Part shown: in pieces, positions 31,981-40,780 of the stretch
How the letters are laid out: each line of letters opens with the position of its first letter
Numbering within the stretch: the first letter of the stretch is position 1
Notes under the pieces: model-generated
Told to the model about the DNA's origin: nothing
Seen by the model: only the letters and a program-made list of their open reading frames with translations
Database searches by the model: none
Position numbers and translations under genes: made by a program
NCBI GenBank assembly: GCA_002049455.2
Contig: KV919181.1
Coordinates: forward strand, 1 to 54,122
Source: Porphyra umbilicalis
Lineage: Eukaryota; Rhodophyta; Bangiophyceae; Bangiales; Bangiaceae
DNA: 54,122 nucleotides
Reading direction: 5' to 3'

Positions 31981-33081
31981 ATGCCGTCGCTGTCGATGCT
32001 GCTGACGGAGCGGGCCATCCTGACTTCCCTGACTCCCCCGCTGCCGGCGGTGCTCTCCATCCTCGATGCCCACATCACGTCGCTGCAGCTGCACGCGGCC
32101 GCCCCGTTTGCGGCGCCGTCGAGGCCGCTGGGCGTCGGCGGCTCGCCGCCCTCGTCGCCCACCTCGTCGGCCGGCAGCTCGCCGGCGCCGGCGGGCAGCG
32201 CGCCGCTCATCCGCAAGCGCGCCAAGGTGTCCATCCCGACCGCGCGGTACCCAACGACCAACTTTGTCGGGCGGCTGCTCGGCCCGCGGGGCCTCTCCCT
32301 CCAATCCCTCGAGCGCTCCACGTCGACGCGCATCATGATCCGCGGCCGCGGGTCGGTACGCAAGGACCGGGAGGCGTCGGTGCGGGGCAAGCCCGGGTGG
32401 GAGCACGTCTTCACCGACCCCCTCCACGTGGTCATTGAGGTGGACGTTGGGGCGGGGGGGGAGCTCGAGGCGGACCGGCGGCTCAAGAGCGCCAAGGAGG
32501 CGGTCGAGCTCCTCCTCGTGCCCGTCGCCGAAGAGCGGGACGCGCTCAAGCGGGCGCAGCTGCGGGAGCTCGCCATCCTCAACGGCTCCTTCCGCGGGGG
32601 GGGGGGCGCGGGGGGGCTCCCCGGCGGCGCCGGCGGCGTGCGCATCATTGAGGTGAATGACGGCGTTGGCGCGTCGACGGGCGGCGGCGGGAAGCTGCAG
32701 CCGATTGGCACCAAGGCGCCGGGCGCGGGCCTCATTGGCGGTGGCCTGCGGCCGGGTGTGGCGTCGCCGGGCAGCGACTGCAGCAGCTTGACAGAGGAGG
32801 AGGTGGGCGGCTGTGGCGCCGAGGCGGAAGCGCGCCTGCCCCCCTCCCTCGACCTCGACTCGTGGGACGATGTCGGCGTCGCGGCGGCGGTCGCCGAGGA
32901 GGCGTCGTCGGCCCGCCGCGGCGGCGGCGCCGCCTGGGGCGCCGCCACCCCGCTGACGCCCATGACGCCAATGACGCCGCTGGCGCCGGCGGGGGGGATT
33001 TGGGGCGCGCGCGGCGGCGCGGCGGGCGGGCAGCTGGCGGCGACGGCGCGCCCGTTTTGCCCGGCCGGCGCCCGGTGTTGA
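31981..33081 (+). CDS. STAR/GSG-family KH RNA-binding protein (QKI/SF1-like)
   Basis: A 366-residue protein from the ATG at 31981. The KH domain begins near residue 81 with KVSIPTARYPTTNFVGRLLG, includes the RNA-gripping GPRG loop near residue 100, then RIMIRGRGSVRKDRE and RGKPGWEHVFTDPLHVVIEV. A QUA2-type segment follows, ALKRAQLRELAILNGSFR, about residues 187-207. The N-terminal helix-rich part (LTERAILTSLTPPLPAVLSI) sits where QUA1, the dimerisation module, would be. STAR proteins bind bipartite UAAY-type RNA sites and act in splicing, stability or translation. The C-terminus is Gly/Ala/Pro-rich with MTPMTP repeats. An upstream ATG at 31811 (CTCCATGGC) opens MAPTAPCGIPSRLRSGES in another frame. 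It would join if the 7-nt C run at 31974-31980 were miscounted, so the true N-terminus may be 31811. The stop is TGA. Confidence 0.9.
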   Translation: MPSLSMLLTERAILTSLTPPLPAVLSILDAHITSLQLHAAAPFAAPSRPLGVGGSPPSSPTSSAGSSPAPAGSAPLIRKRAKVSIPTARYPTTNFVGRLLGPRGLSLQSLERSTSTRIMIRGRGSVRKDREASVRGKPGWEHVFTDPLHVVIEVDVGAGGELEADRRLKSAKEAVELLLVPVAEERDALKRAQLRELAILNGSFRGGGGAGGLPGGAGGVRIIEVNDGVGASTGGGGKLQPIGTKAPGAGLIGGGLRPGVASPGSDCSSLTEEEVGGCGAEAEARLPPSLDLDSWDDVGVAAAVAEEASSARRGGGAAWGAATPLTPMTPMTPLAPAGGIWGARGGAAGGQLAATARPFCPAGARC

Positions 33082-34046
33082 TTCCTTGTGCTGGTGTTTG
33101 TTTCTATTGACTTGGTGTGCTTTCTCAACTGATGGTTGCAAGCGTATAGGTGGTGCCCCCCCGGTCGAGCACGGGGGGTTCGCTCGGTGGTTCCCTCTTT
33201 CACAAACACGTTAATTCTGCTGCACCCCCGCCTCTGGTCCCGCGCGTAGCCGCGTGCCGGTCGGTCGGCGCCGCCCGTAAAGACGGCGTGGTAATACGCT
33301 GCGCCGCCACCCCACGCCTCGGCCCGTCGCTCGTGCAGCCAAACGCGTCATTGTCATTGTGCGCCGTCGCCAGATTCCCCCCAAACGTCTTTCCGCACGC
33401 GCCCGCTCAACGGGCGCCCCAAGCGAAAAAAAATCACACACTGCGCGTGCCGGGTGGCGCCACGGCGCGCCGCGGCGCCGGTTCGCCGGTGCCAAACAAG
33501 CGCGCAGAATGAAGCACACGAGGGGCCCCCCCCCCACCCTCGAGACACCCCGGGCCAACCCTGTGCACACTCGAGGGCGCGCCCGGTGTGCCACCGCGAC
33601 GCGGGCGCGCCGCGCCTCCCCACCGACGTGGCTCGGCGCGCCCCCCCCCCCCCCAACAGTGCACCCAGCCGCGTCCGCCCCTCGTCATCGTGCCGTCAAC
33701 GGGGCGTTGGCAAGCAACCTCCCTCCCCCCTCCCACCGCGGTCGCCGCGGCGGTGCGCCCGCTCGACGCCGGTCCGACGGGGCGACGGGTGCGCACGGGC
33801 GGGGGGCGCCCGGCCCACGGCGGCTGCCCGTCTGGCAGCGACCGGCGCGGCCCCCGCGCGCGTCCGCCGCGCCGACAACGAGGAAAGCAACCGCCGCACA
33901 AGCCACGCCGCCATGGACCATGAGGGGGGGCGCTGCTGTCGACGTGTGCAGCCCCGACTCGCTGCGCCAATTCCCCCCCCACACGACGCCCGCGGGTGGG
34001 CGCCGGCGGCCGACGCCGCCACCGCAGGGTGCCACCGCCGGTGGTG
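33082..34046. other. 3' flank of the STAR gene; no gene seen
   Basis: Bases 33082-33230 are less GC-rich and should be 3' untranslated region. A C6/G6 hairpin lies at 33157-33178. The rest is GC-rich with random-looking frames and C runs at 33521-33535 and 33641-33654. Confidence 0.4.
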
Positions 34047-35375
34047 TCAAGCACTGGGCCGCGACGCCGCGGCGGCCGCAGCGGGAGCGGCAGCGGCGGT
34101 GGCCGCCGCTGCGTCGGGCGCGCGGCCGCCGCCGGCCGCCGCGTTGGGCGGGGCAGACGGGAAGATCACCTGGTGTGCGTGCGCGCTGACGTTGCTGCGG
34201 CGGCGCGAGCGAGGACCGGGAGCGAGCCAGCCGTCCACGGGGGGGAGGGATGGACAACACCCACCCAAACAGCAAGAGGCCAACCACACGGCCGCCAACC
34301 CAGGCGGAAGGTCAAGCAAGGAAGCGGGGGCGTGCGTTAGATTCTCCGCGTCGGCAGGCCATGGACCACACCAGCAACGCTAACCGCGGCGGCGCGCACG
34401 ACAGCGCCCGTGGCTGCCGCGCGGCCGCCCCACAACCCAGGCACAACGCAGGGTGCCTCGCCACCGCCCACCCGCCACTCGGTTGCCCCCTCAGCGCCGT
34501 CTCACGAGCACCCCCCCGCCCCCCCCCCCCCCTCCCACCGCCCGGCAGCGCGCCACAAGGGGCCACCCCACCCACCGCGCAGCACACATACACCAGCGAC
34601 TTTTGGTGGTCGCGCAGCAGCGCCCGCGTTTGCTCCACGAGCTGCGCCTTGTCTTTCAAGTCCTGCTCCAAGCGGTCAATCTCCTGCGCGACCGGACACA
34701 CAACACAGTCGCCGAGGGGGTGCCAAGCACAGTCATCCACCGCCCGGGGGGCCAGACGCAACGGCGCAACCAGTGTGGGCGCCAACCGCGGGGACCGCGC
34801 GTCAGACACCCGCGCGAGGCAAGGTCACTGCGCAGCAGGCGTGCCACGCAATGGGGGAAGCACCCACAGGCAACCGCAAGGCGCGCCCCCAAACCCTCCC
34901 ACACCGCGGCGGCCAAGAGCGGTCCCGCACACCGGCCGCCGACGTACCTGGCGCAGCGAAATGGCCTCGGGCGGCGCCTCGTGGACGAGGGAGACGAGGA
35001 AGGCGTCAAACTCACGCGTCGCATCCAGGGTGCTCTTCATCAGCGCCTCCACGTCGACATCTGAACGAGGCACACGCGTCGACGGCGCGCCCAGAATCGC
35101 CAAAGGATCGCAACAGAGAAAAAAAAAGGTCACCAGACACCAGGGAAGCGGCACCCAGAGTGCCTCACAACAGCGTCAGTCTTTTTGGGACATACACACC
35201 CTCGCTTGTACCGCGGGGCACAATTCAAGCAACGCGCAACACGCCGACACGGGGCGCCCCAAAACGCACCGCTCGTCACCCCATCCACGTCGTCGGCAGG
35301 CGGCGAGTCGTCCGAGACCCCAGCCGCCCGCAGCAGCCGCCCGATGGACCGCGTGTACTGCTCCAGCCGCTGCAT
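34047..35375 (-). CDS. MED21: MED21-like Mediator subunit, four exons
   Basis: Four short exons with matching phases are inferred: 35375-35270, 35060-34948, 34683-34594 and 34169-34047. The introns begin GTGCGT, GTACGT and GTGTAT, and all end CAG. Together they give 143 residues, the normal size of MED21 (about 140). The layout fits: an N-terminal helix MQRLEQYTRSIGRLLRAAG, a short Asp/Pro linker, then VEALMKSTLDATREFDAFLV and a coiled coil EIDRLEQDLKDKAQLVEQTR. MED21 pairs with MED7 in the middle module of Mediator in the nucleus. Sequence similarity is at the pattern level, so another small coiled-coil protein (for example MED9 or MED28) is possible. The last exon is Ala-rich and least certain. 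The gene lacks the flanking C and G runs of its neighbours. Confidence 0.5.
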
Positions 35376-36459
35376 GACGCAAGGAGTAAGCAGACAATGG
35401 AACAACGCGACGGCGGCCGGCGGCGGCGGTAGCAGAGGCGGCGCTTGCAAACGCAGGGGCGATGGGAGGCGACGGGGCCGCGGCGCGCGCGCTCGCGCCG
35501 TGAGAAACGGCGGCCAGCGCTACCCAGGTGCCGGCAGCGGAATTGTGCAGCGCTATTGTGCAAGTCGTGCGCGTACCGACTTGATCCTACCAAACAATTA
35601 CGACAGCGTGGCAGCGCGCCCTTCCGGTCACCCAACCAATTTGATTGGCTTCGCCCGCCCGCCACCCGTTGCGCACGGACGCGCGGGGGCCACAACACGA
35701 GCTCGACTCGTTGAGCTTGCCCGCGCGCGCGCGCTCGCGGACGAGCTTCCAGCCCCCCCACCACCTGCTGGGGACACCGCGGCGGCTGCCCGCCTGCCGT
35801 GGCCACGGGGGCGGGCCCGACCCCCTCCCCACGACCCCGTAGGCGACGCTCCGCGTGCAACCACCCCCCCCGCGCGCGCCGCCGCCACCCGGCGCGGGCC
35901 GCTGGCGGTCGTGGTGCCGCCCTCCCCGCCGCCGTGCGTGGGCGCCACGCCGCCGTGCCGCCGCCCGTGCGTGTCGGTCCCCCGCCCGCCCGCGCGCCCG
36001 CCCGCGCCGACCAGCCTGGGGGGGGGTCTCCGCCGCCCGCGCCGGGCTGACCGTGACTGACACGGCGGGGGGGGGTCCGGGGGGTGGGGGGTGGGGGGTG
36101 ACGTGGTTGACTGGGCGACGCCCCAACGAGGCCCAGACGACGCGCCGCCTGCGGGGCGGTTTCGCTGGTGTCACTGCCGGGTCGGGGGTGCCGCGCCTAC
36201 TGGTGACGGCGGTGCTGCCGCCCGGCGCGTTGGCCGTGGCGTCTGCCTTCCCGCCCACTCCCTTGGCCGTTGCCCTTGCGGTCACCGGCCGGTTCCTCGT
36301 CTACCCCGCCCCTCATCCCTGTGCATCTTTCTTGGTCACGTCTCCTTCCCCATCCCTTCTTGCCTTTGGTTCCAGCCCTTACCTGCGCCTCTGCCGCCCC
36401 TGCCCCCTTCTTTGCCGTCCCTTCCCCCCCCCCCCCCTTGCCCCCCCCCCCTCCCAACC
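35376..36459. other. Possible shared promoter region of divergent genes
   Basis: The region lies between the MED21-like gene (-) and the F-box gene (+). Bases 35520-35700 are less GC-rich and contain a paired CCAAT box. Bases 35750-36080 are GC-rich low complexity. Bases 36200-36459 are pyrimidine-rich, ending in C runs (36424-36437 and 36441-36451) directly before the F-box ATG. Confidence 0.4.
35636..35648. promoter_or_regulatory. Paired CCAAT boxes in inverted orientation
   Basis: CCAAT and ATTGG are separated by three bases. CCAAT is the NF-Y binding element, and an inverted pair between divergent genes is typical of bidirectional promoters. It lies about 260 nt upstream of the MED21-like ATG and about 810 nt upstream of the F-box ATG. 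Confidence 0.4.
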
Positions 36460-37347
36460 ATGTTGGACGACCTCCCCGTGGACATCCTCCTGGCCATTGC
36501 GTCACGGCTTTCCCCCTCTGCCCTCCTCGCCCTCCCCGCCACATCCCGCCGCCTCTCTGTCCTCTTCCACGCGCCCGCCGACGGCGCCGGCGGCGCCGCC
36601 GACGGCTTTGCGCGCCTCACCCGGCGGCGCCACCCGTCGTCGGCGGCCTCGACGCTCCTCGCCGGCCGCGGTGCGGGGATGGCGCTCGCCAAGGCCGCCG
36701 CCGTCGGCGCGTGCCACACGTGTGGACGGGCGGGTGACGTGGGTGTGTACGCCGCGTCGGCGGCGTTTGCCGACGTGCGGCTGTCGCCGGGGGCGGCGGT
36801 GGCGGCGACAGACGCGGCGGCGGCGGCGGCCGAGGCGGGGGCGTTCCTCCCCACGACCCTCTTTCCCATTTGTGTCGCCTGCTACGACCGCCCGCCGCCG
36901 GCCACGGCGGCGGTCATTGACGTGCGCGTCGTGGGCGAGCGCCACCCGCCGCTGGCCGGCCCGCCGCCCGCCGCGTCGCCACCGACGGCGGCGGCGGCGG
37001 CGACGGCGGCGGCGGCGGCCGCCGCAGCCGCGGCCGTGCCCCTCGGGCCGCCGTCGCGTGGGGTGTTGTGGACCGAGTTTGTCGGCGCTGGCGGCGGCAC
37101 GCGCCGCGTGTATGGGCGGCGGCAGGTAGCGGCGGCGGCGGCCGCCGCCGCGGCGGCACGCGCGGGGGGGGGCGCCGCCGCCGACGCGCCATTGTCGGCG
37201 GCGGCGGCGGCGGCGACGGCGGCGGACCGGGCGCCCAAGCGCGCCCGCGGTGGCCGGGGGGGGGGGGGGGGCTCGACCGACCGCGCGTCAGACGACGACG
37301 GCGGGTCGCCCCGGTCGGTGCGGCCGGTGCGCCGGCGGACGGGGTGA
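36460..37347 (+). CDS. F-box protein with two CxxC pairs
   Basis: A 295-residue protein starting at the ATG of 36460, just after two C runs. The frame is open further upstream, but that part is Pro-rich leader. Residues about 2-40, LDDLPVDILLAIASRLSPSA then LLALPATSRRLSVLF, form an F-box, the motif that binds Skp1 in SCF ubiquitin ligases. CHTC near residue 84 and CVAC near residue 137 (FPICVACYDRP) could form a zinc site for substrate recognition. The remainder is Ala-rich, with a basic tail containing KRARGGRGG and an acidic DDDGG stretch. No LRR, Kelch or WD repeats follow, so the substrate cannot be guessed. A G run follows the stop after one base (37348-37368, broken by a single C). Confidence 0.75.
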   Translation: MLDDLPVDILLAIASRLSPSALLALPATSRRLSVLFHAPADGAGGAADGFARLTRRRHPSSAASTLLAGRGAGMALAKAAAVGACHTCGRAGDVGVYAASAAFADVRLSPGAAVAATDAAAAAAEAGAFLPTTLFPICVACYDRPPPATAAVIDVRVVGERHPPLAGPPPAASPPTAAAAATAAAAAAAAAAVPLGPPSRGVLWTEFVGAGGGTRRVYGRRQVAAAAAAAAAARAGGGAAADAPLSAAAAAATAADRAPKRARGGRGGGGGSTDRASDDDGGSPRSVRPVRRRTG

Positions 37348-38688
37348 GGGGGGCGGGGGGGGGGGGGGCGCCGGCGGATGGGGGTGGCCGCGGGGGGGGG
37401 GGTCGGCGGTCGCCTGGGGGGGGGACGTGCCTGGTGCCCCGTCGGCGTGTGTCGCCCTGTTGTTTTTTCCTTTTTTGCCGACGGCGGCCCGTCGCCGTGC
37501 CGCTCCGTGGCGGCGGCCGTCTCGCCGCTTCTGGCTGCCGCGGGGTGCGCCCCCAGACATGTATTTAGTTCCCTTCCCGTTGCCCTTTTTTTCTTGCTGT
37601 GTCTGCCCCGCACGCCCCGCCCCGGCTGAACCGTCACCGTCGGCCACCCGGCCGCCCGGCGGCCGCAGACGCTGCCGCCATCCCCGCCGCCGGCACCGTC
37701 GCGGGGGAGCGCAGCCGCGGCGACGGCACCCTTCGCCCCCCCCCCATCCCCGTCACCCATCCTTCGCCGACCGCGTCCGCCCCACTACCCGGCCGTGCCG
37801 ACCCGGACGCCCACCGCCGGCACGTCTATGACAGGCCACCCGCTGACCCCCGCTGCGCGCCCACCCCCCCGCCGCGGCACGCGCGAGGGTGCAACCACGA
37901 CGGACGGTGGCCGGTGGGGTGTGCGTCCAGACCCGCCGCACCCCCCTCGACCTGGTCGTGGCTTCGACTGACACGGCGGTCTCGGGGCGGGCCGTTGGTC
38001 CGGCGGGCGTGCAGGGAGGAAGATTTCCGCGGCCTTGAGGATGGGGTGTGATCCTGAAGTTGTGTGGTGCTGATATTGATGTTTTCTGGATTTTTCTCGA
38101 CTCGAAAAGGAACAGGACTGAGCCGGAACATGATATGATTGGTGCACGTCATGGTCCGTCGCGCCCATTGGCCGAGGCGGCTGTTTCTGTCGTTGTTGTT
38201 CTTGTTCGCATCGGCCAAAACTCAAAAAACAGCAATTAAAATCCATGAAAGCAGCACATGCGATATCATTCAAACGAAATGATGAACTACTGACGTATCA
38301 TGAATTTGGCACAGCGACGTCATCTGAAACGGCTATCCAGCACGGTCCGTGGGCTCATCGCGTATGGTTGGCCCCGCGGTCTGACACGGGCGACAGCGCG
38401 GCCGAGTGGTACCTCGTCAGTGCATTTCAGCCCCTCGGTTCAGGCCTCCCACCACGGCACCCCATTAAAGGGTTGCCGTGGTGTCTCACATCAATGCTTT
38501 GATGTCACATCAAAGCTTTGATGTGAGACGACGCTGTCGTCGGCAGGGGTCCGATGGATACCAGCAGCCCGTTGCGCCTCGCTCAACCGCCTCACGGCAG
38601 CACGTCGGTAACGGCCCGCTCCCCCGTCGCCCCCGCGCCGGCCGACCACCCCCCGCGACCACGCCCGCCGTCCCTCCCCAGGCGCGTC
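37348..38688. other. 3' flank of the F-box gene, then an AT-richer island
   Basis: G runs after the stop are followed by T-rich stretches at 37460-37476 and 37586-37593. Bases 37600-38030 are GC-rich without a recognisable gene. Bases 38040-38530 are clearly AT-richer, non-coding, and end in a 47-bp palindrome listed separately. Confidence 0.45.
38483..38529. repeat. 47-bp near-perfect palindrome built of two smaller ones
   Basis: The arms 38483-38505 and 38507-38529 are reverse complements with one mismatch around a single central base. Inside it, ACATCAATGCTTTGATGT (38488-38505, near-palindromic) and ACATCAAAGCTTTGATGT (38507-38524, perfect) stand side by side. Confidence 0.85.
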
Positions 38689-39742
38689 ATGCACCCCCCC
38701 CCCGGACCGCCGGCAGAGAGGCGGGTGCTTCTCCCCTTTGATGCCATCGTCGCGAGCCCCCCCCCCCCCGTCCCCCGCCAGCGTCGGTACCGTCGCCAAA
38801 CCCGCCGGCCGTGGTGCACCTGCGCGCCGCGGGCGCCGCGTCACTGGCGCTCATTGCCCTCGTGCCGAGTGGGTGGTCGGCGACCGTGGGTGTGACCGCC
38901 TCTTGGTGGGACTCCCCGCCCGAGTGGCGGGCGCTCTTCGTGGCGCTCTTTGGCGCGCTCGCGGCGGCCGCCGCCGTCGCCGTCGTCACGTTCGTCTCTT
39001 CGACCACGGAGTTGGGTGCCGCGACGTGGCGCGCCGCTGCTGCCGCCGTGGCGGCACGGAGGCCGCCGCACGCGGCGATGGCACTCACAGACGCGGGCCC
39101 CACCCCCACCCCGTCCGTCCTTGAGTTGCTTTTTGGGGTTGGCCTCCTCTACGTCGCCGCCGTCGTGTCCATGTTGTCTTTCGAGCCGATGGTCGACCTG
39201 ACGTCACCACGTCAGGGAGGGCGTGGCAGTGGTACGTACGCGACATGGTGTCCGTGGCGTCTTTTGTGGTGGTCCAGGTGTGCACCGCCGCCACGGGCGC
39301 TGCGGACATTCTGTACTGGGCGTGGGGGGCGGCGGGGGCGGCCTCCGGGTGGTGGCGGTCCACCGCCGCCCATGGTGTGTGGCCACCGGCCGCCGCCGCG
39401 TGTGCCGTCGCGGCAGCGTGGCGGCGCGTGTTTCTCGCCCCGCCCGAGTCGGCCGAGGAGATGCCCATGTGGGCCACCGTCGGGTCACTGCTAGCCGGTA
39501 TGGGCGTGTATACTGGGGTCATGTTCTCACATGCCGTCCATGACGATGTGGAGGCGACGGATCGCTGGGTGGTGCTCTTCATTTATGCCCCCCAGCTGCT
39601 CTGGGCAACGCTGCTTGGCGGAGCGGCCTTGGCAATGGTCGGCCGTGCGGGGGTCTTATGGTGGCGCCGCCGCCACGGGGGGGAGGGGGAGGCGCCGCTG
39701 TCGGCGCCTCGTTGCGAAGCGGTGGCGGCGGCGCCCGGATGA
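38689..39742 (+). CDS. Multi-pass membrane protein of unknown family, two frame breaks
   Basis: The most likely start is the ATG at 38689 (MHPPPGPPAERRVLLPFDAI), after which the frame changes at the C run 38758-38769. The second part, beginning near VHLRAAGAASLALIALV, has hydrophobic segments ALFVALFGALAAAAAVAVVT and LELLFGVGLLYVAAVVSML. A further frame change near 39200-39225 leads to ASFVVVQVCTAATGAADILY, then SLLAGMGVYTGVMFSHAV and LFIYAPQLLWATLLGGAALA. The stop is the TGA at 39742. Five to seven membrane helices are likely. The second break does not lie on a long homopolymer; a small indel, a missed intron or decay of the gene are all possible. I recognise no family. Confidence 0.5.
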
Positions 39743-40780
39743 GTGGCCGCCGGCTGTGGGATTGGCCGGCGCCCTCGTTTGGGGAGAGGTCTGCGAGCCG
39801 CGTCGTCGGGGATGCCGGCCGCGCGGCCGGTCGTGGGGGCGGGTGGCTGCGCTGCGTCACTCCCGGCGCACGGCACCTGAGGTGGAGGAGGAGGAGAATT
39901 AGCAGGCGCAGAAAACCCGTCGAACGACTGGCGCCAGCCTTGGGGAGGGAAGGGACACCAAAGCCCCGTCGCCGCGCGCACCGGGAGCGGCTGCAGCCAA
40001 CGCCAGTCGTCCCCGCATCGTTGCAGTCGACCGGCCAAGCGCACCCGACGGGGTCTCGTCGCGGCAACCCATGGGGCGATGGGCGTGTGCGGGCGGCGGG
40101 GCGGGGAAGGGCGCCATGCCGAAAAGACGGCGACTGGCATCATGCCAGTCGCCGTCAACATGATGTTGCACGGCAACACGCGGTCACCTGCCGACGTGGC
40201 ATGGACCTACAGTATTGGTGTTAAAAGCCACCATGGCCATTTAGGCTCTTCTTGAGGACTGCACTAATTTAGCTGCCAACTTTTGTATTGGTGGCCTTCG
40301 GTCTACAACAACTGCCATCGACCAGAAACGAGCAAGCCCATTCACTCGCAAAAGAGACCAAAACGAGCAGCAAGAGCACTCGCAGCGACGGTTTCTCACA
40401 CCATGGTACAGCTTCGTGACGCCAGCCTCGTCGGGGAGTCGGAACAAGGCCTATCGCCGCCGCCCCTCGGCGCCAAACGGTTCATGCGCGGCCATCTGGT
40501 GCGGTGGCTGGCCGCACCCGACGGTCCCGACCGCCGCGCCCGACGCTATCGTGGCCACACGCGCGTCGCCGCCATCGACGCTGCCCGGTCGGCCACCCCG
40601 CCGTCACTGACGCCGTGTGGTCGGCCTCTCCGCCGCCGCCGCCGGACGTCGAGGACCGCGACCAGGGGGTCCCCCGCTGCCCCGCCTGGCGGGCGGTCCC
40701 CGCTTGGAGGGGCCGCTGTCCACCCCCCAATCGGGAGGCCCGAGCGGTCGGCTGAGATGCGCGCCGCCTATGGACGGCCG
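39743..40780. other. Intergenic; contains a perfect hairpin
   Basis: GC-rich without a recognisable gene, then less GC-rich at 40110-40420, with a 14-bp-arm hairpin at 40126-40156. Bases 40440-40780 lie beyond the ankyrin gene's stop and show only shadow frames. Confidence 0.4.
40126..40156. repeat. Perfect hairpin, 14-bp arms, 3-base loop
   Basis: GACGGCGACTGGCA (40126-40139), loop TCA, then the exact reverse complement (40143-40156). It lies in an intergenic AT-richer island between the membrane-protein gene and the 3' end of the ankyrin gene. Confidence 0.8.
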
